From: Costus lasius
Taxonomy: Eukaryota > Streptophyta > Magnoliopsida > Zingiberales > Costaceae
DNA length: 64,000 bases
Direction: 5' to 3'
Assembly (NCBI GenBank): GCA_027563935.2
Contig: CM050453.2
Coordinates: forward strand, 64,340,018 to 64,404,017
Shown here: positions 22,323-32,402 of the stretch, piece by piece
Numbering within the stretch: position 1 is the stretch's first letter
Layout of the letters: each line of letters starts with the position of its first letter
Notes under the pieces: model-generated
The model's input: the letters and a program-made list of their open reading frames with translations, nothing else
What the model was told of the DNA's origin: nothing
Database searches by the model: none
Program-made: the position numbers and the translations under genes

Positions 22323-23731
22323 ATGCGCAGGAATTTTAGATCAGGACCTCTTGTACCTTTTGATCCTGAGATAAACAAAACTCTTAGGCTGTGCAGGAAG
22401 TTGAGATTTGAGGAAAGTCAACAAGAAGAGGAAGAAGTGACCATGGCAGAACAAAGATCACTTAGGGACTATGCAGCCCCTAATCCATGAGAGATTCATT
22501 CTAGCATTGCTAGACCGATAATAGAGGCCAATAACTTTGAAATCAAGCTTGTTTTCTTATCGATGATTCAATAGAACCAGTTTGGACGATCTCCTCTTGA
22601 AGATCCTAACCAACACCTTTCTTTATTTCTTGAACTTTGTGATACAATTAAGATTAATGGAGTTTCTAATGATGCACTAAAATTAAGATTGTTTCCTTTT
22701 TCTCTTAGGGACTGAGCACGATCTTGGCTTCAAGCACAACCTACCGGTACTTTCACCACATAGGAGCAACAGTCAAATGCCTTCTTGATGAAATATTTCC
22801 CACCAAGCAAGACCATCCAAATGAGAAATCAGATTTCAAGCTTTGCACAGAGGGATGGTGAATCTTTCAATGAGGCATGGGAACGATTCAATGATTTACA
22901 ACGGAAGTGTCCTGACCATGGCATTGAAAACTGTATTTTAATTCATACTTTTTGCAATGGTTTGCTTTATAATACCAGACTAACTATTGATGCTGCTGCA
23001 GGAGGAGCTTTGATGAGCAAAACCATTGATGATGCTTTCAAACTGCTTGGAGAAATGGCTTTAAATAATAACCAGTGGACTTCAGAGAGAGGAGTGCTTT
23101 ATAAACCTTCCCAAGGTAAGAATGAAAGTGATGGATGGCGCACCTTGGCAGAGAAGGTAGACTCTTTATGCAACAGATTTGATTCCTTTAAAATGCAAAC
23201 TGCTGTTATTTCTTCATCTCTTGTTTGTGATATATGTGGTAACAATGGTCATGTCTCTCAAGATTGTAAAGTCATTGCTAGTCAGGATAGTGAACATGTT
23301 AATGCATTAGGGAACTATAATCAAAGTAGAAACAATGATCCCTATTCTGGTACCTATAACCCTGGATGGAGAAATCACCCCAACTTGTCTTGGAAAAACA
23401 ACAACAATGTAGGGGGACAAGCTGAAAATAGAGGGTTCCAACAAAAGCCAAATCAAAATCAAAATTCAAATCAGAATTCAAATATTGAGTCCATGCTAGA
23501 AAAGTTCATGCAAAATCAAAGCAAAGAAATTAAAGATCTAAAGGGAATGGTTAGTCAACTTGCATCTCAAGTAAGATCATTAGCAGCCCACAGCAAAATC
23601 TTAGAAAATCAAATAGCACAACAAGCTAGTAGTTCTTACAGACCCCCTGGAAAATTACCTGCTATACCTGAGTTGAACCCTAGGGAGCACTATAATGCTA
23701 TTATCACTAGAAGTGGGAGACAATTAGAATA
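22323..23731 (+). pseudogene. Ath-2 gag
   Basis: The start MRRNFRSGPLVP matches that of Ath-3. Domains in order: N-terminal arm (AEQRSLRDYAAPNP), capsid-like domain (NEAWERFNDLQRKCPDHGIE), zinc knuckle CDICGNNGHVSQDC (CX2CX4HX4C), Asn/Gln-rich stretch, C-terminal helix (IESMLEKFMQNQSKEIKDLK) and basic tail (AIITRSGRQLE). In-frame stops: TGA 22488, TAG 22572, TGA 22713, TAG 22761. From 22785 to 23731 the frame is open (315 aa). The stops fit CGA, CAG or TGG decay. Confidence 0.9.
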
Positions 23732-23741
23732 ACCAAAAGGG

Positions 23742-24752
23742 AAAGTTGTAATCAATGAAAAAGAGCCTAATGATGATCATAATGATGAATTAGAGTTAGA
23801 AAAATCTTCTGAGCATGAGCAAACCCAAGCTAGTTTGCCACCTCAAAAGGGTGATGAACCAAAAGGGGATGTGCCATGTGAGAAAGATGATTCTAAACCT
23901 AATTTACCTCTGCCTTATAGATCACCTATACCCTTTCCACAAAGGTTAGTGCAAGCAAAACTGGACAAACAATTTGGCAAATTTCTTAAAGTGTTGAAAA
24001 AGCTTTACATTAATATCCCTTTTATTGAAGCTATATCTCAAATGCCATCATATGCAAAATTTTTGAAAGAGATCTTATCTAACAAAAGAAAAATTGAGGA
24101 CTATGGTACTTGTACTGTGGCTTTAACTCAGGATTGTAGTGCTGTCATTCAAAATAAATTGCCACCAAAACTGAAGGATCCAGATAGTTTCTCTGTACCT
24201 TGTTCTATTGGAAGCATGGCTTTTGACCGAGCCTTATGTGATTTAGGAGCCAGTGTAAGCCTAATGCCTTTATCTATTTGCAGGAAACTGGACATTGGAG
24301 AGCTTAAACCCACATTCATATCTTTACAGCTCGCTGATAGCTTAGTAAAGTATCCTATAGGTATTCTAGAGAATGTTCCAATCAAGGTAGATGAATTTTT
24401 TATACATGCTGATTTTGTAGTCCTTGATATGCAAGAAAACAATAAAAATCCCATAATTCTTGGTAGACCCTTTTTGGCTACTGCTAGAGCACACATAGAT
24501 GTTAAAAAAGGAAAAATCACTTTTGGTATTTGTGAAAAAATAATTAAATTTGATCTTGCTAATTCTTTGAATAAACTTTCATATTCTGGATCATGTTGTA
24601 GCATTGACATAGTTGATGATGTTGTTTATGATGTTTGTAATTTATTTGATGAATCCTCTAATTTTGGAACTGACAATTTTTCTGAGGATATTGATAGAGG
24701 ATTACAGGAGAAAGAACATCAAAATTCTGAGAAGAAGAAGAAGAGACTCTAG
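23742..24752 (+). pseudogene. Ath-2 aspartic protease region, open but separated from pol
   Basis: A 305-aa frame (23835-24752) holds the linker PYRSPIPFPQRLVQAKLDKQ, the conserved KKLYINIPFIEAISQMPSYA block, the active-site loop CDLGASVSLMPLSICRKLDI and the second strand block NPIILGRPFLATARAHIDVK. The frame ends in an acidic/basic tail (QNSEKKKKRL). It is intact over the protease itself, but no RT follows. Processing activity is possible in principle; nothing here shows expression. Confidence 0.8.
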
Positions 24753-24942
24753 ATTGTTAGATAAAGGAAAGAAGATCTTGAGTAAATTTGGACACTGTTT
24801 CAAGGCTGAGCCTTATGAGATTGAAAGAGATGCTCAAATCAAAGAAAAATCAGAGTGGAAATTGAAGAAATCAGAACCAAATATGAGTGCAAAAGGGTGA
24901 AGCTAAAGACCTTTAAATTAGCACTTCTTGGGAGGCAACCCA
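24753..24942 (+). pseudogene. Ath-2 pol stub: junction and C-terminal end
   Basis: About 190 bp joins the protease tail to the pol C-terminus, recognised by the terminal block LALLGRQPK (CTTCTTGGGAGGCAACCCAA at 24923). The same block occurs at 59908 in Ath-5. Everything between protease and integrase end is deleted. Confidence 0.7.
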
Positions 24943-26085
24943 AGCTTTCTAACTTTAGTTTGCTTTATTTTATTTACTTTTTCCTTAGTTTGCACTTAAA
25001 CTAATTTTTTCTTTTATTTTTGTAGGTAAGCAAGTTTTGGCTCAAATTACGGCACTACCGTAATGCACATTACGGTACCGTAATACCTGTCAACTTCGGC
25101 CAGAAAGTTTTGATGAGATAAAGGTACTGTCATAAGTATTTTAATGATACCGTATTTTGTGTACTGTATTTTGTGTACAAAATCTTCCTAGGAGTTTCAT
25201 TGCTTTTACGACACTGCAGTAATGATTCTTACGGTGCCATATTTTTGAGTTGATTTTTATTTTATTTTCCTTCATTAAAAAATTTTTTTTTGAACATTTT
25301 ACGGCACTGCCGTAAACATTTTTGTGGTACCTTATTTGCTACAGATTTTTGACCTGAGAGTTTTCTGAATATTACGGCGGTATCGTAAGCTTTTTCACGG
25401 TACCATAATTAGGGACGTTTTTTGACCCGAGAGTTTGGACGAAATTACGGTACTACCGTATTCATTTTACAGCCCGTGTTTTTCAATTTCACCAGATTAT
25501 GGCACTGCCGTCATAGATATTACGGCCGTAATTCTGTTTTTAAACGCAATTCCTGTACCATTTTTTAGGATTTTCTGGGCCGTGTTTTGAGTTTTCTCAC
25601 TCGTTCTAACTCGTTCGAGTGCCGACCTTCAAACTCCAACCATCTCCAACCTTCAGAGCACGCCGGCGACCATTCCTTTCCAGTTATCACCGCTGATCTG
25701 GTACTCTTTCACTCGATTTCTCGATTTGGCGAGTTTTTGCGCATATTTCACCACTTTCAGTGTTTGTCTTCGATTCTTGGTCATTTTCAGAGATTCTTGC
25801 TTCCATTTACTTCTTAGATGATAGGCAACTAGTTCTTATCCATTTCTAGAGTTTTTGATCAATTACTGTGAAGAGATTTAAGCTTAAACGAGCTAGATTG
25901 CTGAAATTTCATTGTTCACATTTCGTCCCTTTTCATATCTAGCGGAAATCTTGATTTTAGGCTTAGATTCAATTGACTTTCTTTCCATGATGCTTAATGA
26001 GTATTCATGTTCATGATTGGAAGTATTATTTGAGTTCTATATTTGCTATATTGTCTTGAAATTCAAGTTGCAGCTTTATTCATTC
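24943..26085 (+). other. Ath-2 spacer between pol and env-like ORF
   Basis: AT-rich, no supported gene. It begins with a pyrimidine-rich stretch, contains the palindromic array (25040-25540) and then about 550 bp of unremarkable sequence up to the env-like start. In Athila elements this interval normally precedes the env-like ORF. Confidence 0.7.
25040..25540. repeat. Palindromic minisatellite in Ath-2 spacer
   Basis: About seven tandem units of roughly 73-90 bp, each with a long dyad followed by a short one. Perfect examples: ATTACGGTACCGTAAT (25069-25084), TTACGGCACTGCCGTAA (25299-25315) and ATTACGGCCGTAAT (25519-25532). Spacers share GACC(T/C)GAGAGTTT. This is the most complete array in the window. 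Confidence 0.9.
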
Positions 26086-26514
26086 ATGGCACCCAAGATC
26101 AAACAAGTAGTTTCAAAGAAGAGAGGAAAAGGACCAGCCACATCTTCTACACCACAAAATCCCTATGGCATTGTTTTTAGGGATGAAATTCAAGAGTCGG
26201 GGTACAATCAATTGGTGGAGAGAAGGGTTGTCAATACCAAATATACTGATAGAAGGACTTTAGAGGCACTTGGGCTTTATTAGGATGTATCTTGGATGTT
26301 TGAACAAATGAGGGCCAGAAGATTTTTTGAGATGACACCCTATACTTATTTGCCACTTACTTTGGAATTTTTGAGTAGCCTGAATGTAGATCAAAGAGTG
26401 TTTTCTGATGGACCTGCAGAAGGAGAGATCACATTCAGATTGGCTAATGTTGAGAGGAAGCTAACCATAAGAGAAGTCAGATCTATCTTTCACTTGGGTT
26501 CAGGAGAGTATACT
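26086..26514 (+). pseudogene. Ath-2 env-position ORF, ATHILA ORF-1-like, N-terminal part
   Basis: Starts MAPKIKQVVSKKRGKGPATS. It then shows the ATHILA family pattern: RRVVNTKYTDRRTLEALGLY, a stop (TAG 26281), FEQMRARRFFEMTPYTYLPL, TLEFLSSLNV, ITFRLANVERKLTIREVRSI. I recognise this as the family described as Arabidopsis retrotransposon ORF-1, which sits downstream of pol in the env position in Athila elements. Its biochemical role is not established. One stop interrupts it, and the Ath-3 LTR removes its C-terminal part, including any transmembrane segment. Confidence 0.75.
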
Positions 26515-28352
26515 TGATGACTCCAAATTTCATAGTGAATTTCATGCTTATTCCATCAAGTTTTTGAGTCATATTCATGCTTCTTTTCTTATTTTATGCC
26601 TTTTTTATCAAATATTTCGGAATCTACACCCTTTTTGGATTTTGACTATTTTCAAGCACAAAGGCAACGTTTTCAATGGATTTCAAGCAAATGCAACACA
26701 TGGGCGTGATCCTAGCATGAAGAGGAGACTACACATCAAATTTCAAGCCAAAACGAACTTTCTGGCAAAATTATGGTAGTGCCGTAAGTATTTTTACGGC
26801 CGTAATTTTGGATTAAGGCACTACCGTAATGATTTTCATGGCAGCTTCATCTGGAAAATTTTTTGAGAATTATGGCACTACCATAATTTTCATTACGGTA
26901 CCGTAATTTTAGGCTGATTTCGACCCGAGACTTCAGAGGCTTCAGAGGAAAATTACTACACTACCGTAAAATCCTTCATGGTGCCATAATTTGGTCAAAC
27001 TTCATACAGCGAGTTCAATGAATAATTACGGTACTACCGCAATTCCTGCCTAGACGCCCGATTCTTCCGCCAGAAAATTGATTTCGCGATTTCTCAAGAT
27101 TTAGGGAGGCAAGTTGAGATCTGAAAAGGGCGGTGCACTAACAATTAAAAAGGGAAGGACTTAGAATGACTAGGGAGGGTTTTCGAAGCAAGAGAGGAAA
27201 TTTTACCACCGATCCACGGTGATTTGGAGAGGAGAAGGGTCGTGCTAGGGTTTGTCGGTTCTCAGCCTATAGACCACCTCTGGCCACGAAATTTGACAGA
27301 GAGCTTCGCCTGGTGAAGGAGAACATACATCTAAAGATTCAAAGCGAAAAGATTTCGAACGGAGGAGAAATCAACAAAACAGCGGTGACAGCACTGTTTA
27401 GGGCAAAATTACGGGCTGTAATTTCATTACAACCCTATTTTGTAACTCTTCTCTCCTTATTTCGATTTCTTATCATACTGAAACATGTTTAGTTGTGTTC
27501 TCTTCATCATGCTAGCTTAATCTTTATTTGGGACATGGGGGTGTAATCTCTTTGTTTCTTAATGACTAGAAAATCCTAATTTTGTCAAACTGATTTTATT
27601 GTGATAATTTTACTTTTGTGATTGATTGTTCTTTAATTCTCTTTTGTTTCTTAATATCAGCATGTTTTAGAATTTTGCAAAATAGACTGAGAAGTTGATT
27701 GTGAAATTCGGAACCCTAGGAATTGTCGAGTTTGGAACTATCGTGAGAGATTAGGTTATTCTTCGAATTCTAATTTTTAGAGAATCTTAATGTCTTGTTG
27801 ATTTTATGATTCTTTGGATTGAGTTAATATTTTAGACTTGATTAGAAATTGTAAGAGATTAAATTTCTAATCGTCAGAGAACCTTGAGTAAGACTTGTGT
27901 TGAGACTCGGATGCACGAGAGTGATTTTGAGTTTCCACTTGTGGTTATCAACTTAGAATTCGGATGCACGAGAGTGATCCCTGAGTTCTTAGTTGATGGT
28001 TTACTTATTTTTAGCATTGAATAGATCTTGCACGAGGGTGAAGATCGGTTCTTTGTGCGATTGTTTGCGCGAGAGCAAGACAATTTATTTATGAGGTAAA
28101 CTATACCTTTATCATGATAAAATTAAATTGACAGACACTTATCTTAATCTAGCCATTAAAAATTAAAGTAGATGAACCCCTGGTCCCGATTTCTTCTCTG
28201 ATATTTTCTCCGTGTTCCTTTCGATAGTTTGATTCACTATTTTCCAATTGCCTAGCTAGCGAGAAATCGATTATTCAGTACTTGGCAACAAGGTCTCTAT
28301 GGTTCAACATTTTTATTACTTCGAGTATCCGTGCGCTTGCAGACATACAACA
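26515..28352 (+). mobile_element. Ath-3 5' LTR
   Basis: 1838 bp, TGATGACTCC...GCAGACATACAACA. Palindromes at 26770-27050 include a perfect ATTACGGTACCGTAAT (26892-26907), identical to the one at 25069 in Ath-2. CACGAGAGTGA repeats lie at 27905-28085. Confidence 0.85.
26770..27050. repeat. Palindromic minisatellite in Ath-3 LTR
   Basis: Dyads near 26773, 26815, 26875, 26892, 26950 and 27026, with the spacer word GACCCGAGA seen in the Ath-2 spacer array. Several arms have lost one CG. Confidence 0.8.
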
Positions 28353-28358
28353 AGTTTT

Positions 28359-28439
28359 TGGCGCCGTTGCCGGGGATTAGTCCAAGGTACACGCCAAACA
28401 ACTTGGGATACAACAAGTTTTTGGCGCCGTTGCCGGGGA
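28359..28439 (+). promoter_or_regulatory. Ath-3 perfect tandem primer-binding sites
   Basis: TGGCGCCGTTGCCGGGGA occurs twice without mismatch (28359-28376 and 28422-28439), each in the context ACAACAAGTTTTTGG, giving a 63-bp period. The first lies 6 bases after the LTR end, at the usual PBS position. Confidence 0.85.
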
Positions 28440-28604
28440 CCTTGGTCTTGTCAATATTAAAGATATTGAGAATATTTCTAAACTAGCGCTTTTGTTTTTG
28501 TTTACTATTTTGGGTATTTTTGTTTTCTAGTTTTTGAAGTTTAGATTAATTATGTTTTTTTATTATTCTGCATATTTTAAAATATTTGACCTGTTTACTT
28601 GTGT

Positions 28605-29997
28605 ATGCGCAGAAATTTAAGATCAGAACCTCTAGTTCCTCTTGACCCTGAAATTAACAAAACTCTCAGATTGCGTAGAAAGCTTAGATTTGAAGAAATA
28701 CAAGAAGAAGTGATCATGGCCGAGAGAAGATCTCTGCGCAACTATGCTGCCCCTAATCCACAGGGAGTTCACTCTAGTGTCACCAGACCGGCCAATGATG
28801 CGAACAATTTCGAGATCAAACCAGCATTCCTATCTATGCTTCAACTAAATCAGTTTGGAGGATCTCCACTTGAGGATCCTAATATTCATCTTTCTCTTTT
28901 TCATGAATTGTGTGATACAATTAAAATTAATGGAGTTTTTGATGATGCACTAAAATTGTGACTATTTCCTTTTTCTCTCAGGAACCGAGCACATGATTGG
29001 CTACACTCTCAACCTTCTAGAATTTTCACAACTTGGGAGCAGCTGTCTAATGCTTTTCTGATGAAATACTTCCCTCCCAGTAAGACGATTCATTTAAGAA
29101 ACTAGATCACGGGATTTGCTCAGAAGGAAGGATATTCTCTTAGCGAAGCATGGGAGCGGTACAATGAATTGCAAAGGAAGTGTCCTCACCATGGCTTGGA
29201 GATATGGGTTTTAATTAAAATATTTTATTATGCTTTGCTCAGTAATACACGCCTCACAGTTGATGCTACTGTAGGAGGAGCTTTCATGAGCAAGACATTG
29301 GAGGAAGCCTATCAACTGATTGAAGAGATGGCTTTGAATAATGATCAAAATTCTAGAGAAAGAGGAGTGATATATCGACCTCCTCAAGGTAAGAATGATG
29401 GTAATGATCTTCGCACTCTAGTTGAAAAAGTTGAATCTTTGTGCAATCATTTTGATACATTTAAAATGCAAACTCATGTTGTTTCTTCTTCTATTACTTG
29501 TGAGATTTGTGAGAATAATGGGCATAATGCTGAAGAGTGCAAAATAATTGTTGATGGGGGTGAGGAACAAGTTAATGCTTTAGGGGGTTACAATCAAAGT
29601 AGGTCTAATGACCCCTACTCTAATACCTACAACCCTGGATGGAGGAACCACTCTAATCTATCCTGGAAAAGCAATAATCATGCTAGTCAATAGAATGAAC
29701 AAAGAGGGTTTCAACAAAGAATACAAAATCAGAGTCAACCCCAGAATCCCAGCTTAGAAGAGATGTATTTTTACTCAATTTATGGGGTTCCAGAAAAAAT
29801 AGAATGATGATGTGAATGAGAGTCTGAAACTGATCAATTCTAGGATAGATGGTATTGTCGCTCACAATAAAATGCTAGAATCACAAATTGCACAGTAGGC
29901 TAGCACTTCATACAGACCCCCAAGAAAGTTACCTGCCAAACCTGAACCAAACCCTAGGGAGCAATGTAATGATGTCATAACTAGAAGTGGAAAATAA
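28605..29997 (+). pseudogene. Ath-3 gag
   Basis: Start MRRNLRSEPLVPLDPEINKT; capsid-like region (FEIKPAFLSMLQLNQFGGSP); zinc knuckle CEICENNGHNAEEC; tail ending in a basic SGK stretch. Breaks: TGA near 28960 (family has Arg), TAG near 29103, TAG near 29691, further stops near 29775-29998. The longest open piece is 29169-29693. Confidence 0.88.
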
Positions 29998-30784
29998 TTG
30001 GATGATCTAAGGGGATCTCTAGATCATGATATGGTAGAGCCCAGCATTAAGACTAGCAGTGAACCTGTGCTGGAATCACAACCTGCACATGAGCAGTCCC
30101 AAACTAGTTTGTCACCTCACAAGGGTGATGAACCTAAAGGTGATTTGCCATGTAAGGTTGATGATTCTAAACCTAGTTCACCACCACCCTATAGGCCACC
30201 TATTCCCTTTCCTCAGAGGATTGTTCAAGCAAAACTAGATAAACAATTTGGGCAATTTTTAGATGTTCTTAAAAAGCTTTACATTAACATACCTTTTACT
30301 GAAGCTTTATCTCAAATATCATCTTATGCAAAATTTTTGAAATAAATTCTGTCTAACAAGAGAAAGATTGAGGATTATGGTACTGTGGCACTTACAGAGG
30401 AATGTAGTGCTCTTATTCAGAATAAGTTGTCACCTAAACTAAAGGATCCAATTAGTTTCTCTATACCTTGTTCTATTGGAGATATGGCTTTTGACCGAGC
30501 CATATGTGATCTTGGTGCAAGTGTTAGTCTAATACCTTATTCTCTTTACAGGAAATTGGATATTGGAGAGCTCAAACCAACCTTAATTTCTTTGCAACTT
30601 GCTGATTCATCAGTTAAGTATCCGGTTGGTATATTAGAGAATGTTCTTGTACAAATTGGTAAGTTTTTCATACCTGTAGTTCTAGAGACGGAAGAAAATT
30701 CTAAAAATCCAATTATTCTTGGCAGGCCTTTCTTAGCTACATCTGGTGCATTAATTGATGTTAGGAAAGGAAAATTGGCTTTTG
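29998..30784 (+). pseudogene. Ath-3 protease region, truncated
   Basis: Linker PYRPPIPFPQRIVQAKLDKQ, block KKLYINIPFTEALSQISSYA, a TAA near 30343, then the active site CDLGASVSLIPYSLYRKLDI and NPIILGRPFLATSGALIDVR. Sequence homology to the family ends at KGKLAF (30783), where the frame runs by chance into copia LTR sequence. Confidence 0.85.
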
Positions 30785-32388
30785 TTTATAAAGGCATGGT
30801 TGTTATTCAGTTTGTTATATTATCTGCTGCAATAAGTGTACTTCTGAATAATGTCTCAAAGCTGTTCAGCTGGGCTGACATGCTGTAAAGTCCTTAGTCA
30901 AGATATCTTGGTGAACATGAGACAGCCTTGATATGATTGAGACTAATATGTGTTCTAATCTTATAGGATGCTTCGAGCATGGAATAAGATGTAGACTCAT
31001 GGGTACATTGGATGTACTGGACAGACCCTACTAGGATATTCAATTGCTTGTCACAATGTGAATAATCCTTGTTTGCAACAAGTGGCACATGTCCTCTGAC
31101 TTGAGATCACTTGTGTTTCTAAATGATGATTGTCATTGTTTTGAGGTGGTTCAATATCATTTGAAACATAATGGTTATAGACTATCTTGGATAATGATCA
31201 TGAGTCATGTTAGGGCACTAGTGATAGATATAGGATTGCCGTCTCCTTGTTTAAGGAGTGAGATGTTCTAAAGGGGCCCCCCTGAATGAGATGATTGAGA
31301 ATAGTGTATGGCCATACCCAGGTGACTATGCTCATCTGATCTAATCATGCTCATCATATTGGAGCTACAGGCTTGACACGCTTGTCCAATAATGAACATC
31401 CAGTGGCAAAGGAATCATGTATGCCTAGTGAGTTGATTCACACTTGTGCTGTGGTTTGGGTGTAGTCTTGGAAGACTCTTTCCTTTATATCGGGAGACAG
31501 TGATGTGTTGCTAGATACCCCTCACTGATCGTGATAACGTAAGTTATCGTTACCGACATTTAAAGGAAACCCTTAGGGTCACACAATTTGATGATATGGC
31601 TTACTTAAGTCAGATCGTGTGGACTGAATTGTTTAGGTTCAGTTTAAAGGAGTTTAAACTCTGATTGTAAGTGAGATCTGGTCTGATCATGTTTGATTGA
31701 TTAGGGCTTGAGATCGGTAAGCTTCGATCGAGAGATTTGATGCTAGATCGGTGAGATCAAGAGCATCGAGAGATCAACGGTTAGATCTTGAACCTTTAGG
31801 TTCAATGAGATCGACCATTGCTTGGGCTGATTTGGTCTTGAACCAAATTCAATTGAACCGGCTCATCATGTGAGCGCTTGGTTCAAAGGTTCGAATGGTG
31901 TAGAGGAGTTGCGGTTCACTTCATGTGAACGCATAGCGGTTAAGAGTAATGGGTTGCTATTTTTGGATTGCAACGCCTCCACGTTGAAAAGAACGTTCTC
32001 TCTTATCGCCTCTCATCACCTCTTGACGGGTTCTTCCCTCTCGTGTGACAACGCTCTCGACGAGTGTAGAGGAAGGCTTTTTCGGCAAGCACCAAAGGAT
32101 CTCATCTCCTCCACGCAAAGGACCCTTGAAGCTTTGCTAGCACAAAGACGACAAGGAGAAGCCATTCCTCATCTTGTGTGCGTCAACTAGGGAGAAGATC
32201 CCTTTCGATCTTTGCTTCCAACACACCATCCAAAGAATGGCGATGGTATGAACCTTCTTGATGTTTGCAATCGGTCTTTTCTATAGTTGATCATATATCA
32301 TGCTAGTGATCCCTAGAAACCCTTTTTCCGCTGCAAAATTATACATGCGCCCTTTAGGGTTTCGCTCCCCCTTGAAGGGGACCCTTCA
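30785..32388 (+). mobile_element. Cop-A 5' LTR, 5'-truncated
   Basis: Aligns base for base with 38182-39785 (offset 7397) with only a handful of differences, and ends ..GGGGACCCTTCA. The terminal TGTTGGGG and the following 66 bases are absent, and Ath-3 protease sequence abuts directly. A 106-codon ORF in it (31870-32190), repeated at 39267, is not retrotransposon coding and is unlikely to be a gene. Confidence 0.9.
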
Positions 32389-32390
32389 AC

Positions 32391-32402
32391 TGGTATCAGA
32401 GC
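32391..32402 (+). promoter_or_regulatory. Cop-A primer-binding site
   Basis: TGGTATCAGAGC two bases after the LTR end; standard initiator tRNA-Met complementarity of plant copia elements. Confidence 0.9.

Larger units (their letters stand above)
20261..26514 (+). mobile_element. Ath-2: Athila element lacking RT, RNase H and integrase
   Basis: Order: 5' LTR (20261-22115), duplicated PBS region, gag, protease, short pol C-terminal stub, palindrome-rich spacer, env-position ORF. The sequence passes from the protease tail (24752) to the pol C-terminus (LALLGRQPK, about 24914-24940) in under 200 bases, so all of RT, RNase H and nearly all of integrase is missing. The 3' end is lost at 26514, where the Ath-3 LTR starts. 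The 5' LTR interrupts a copia LTR. Confidence 0.85.
26515..30784 (+). mobile_element. Ath-3: Athila element, 5' LTR to protease
   Basis: LTR (26515-28352), tandem PBS (28359-28439), gag (28605 onward) and protease to 30784, where truncated copia LTR sequence starts. RT onward and the 3' LTR are not in the window. It lies in the env-like ORF of Ath-2; the five bases before it are ATACT, and the partner duplication cannot be checked. Confidence 0.85.

Noticed and set aside
31870..32190. 106-codon ORF repeated exactly at 39267-39587
   Set aside because: It lies inside the copia LTR and its repetition only reflects LTR duplication. No protein family is visible, and the third LTR does not keep it.
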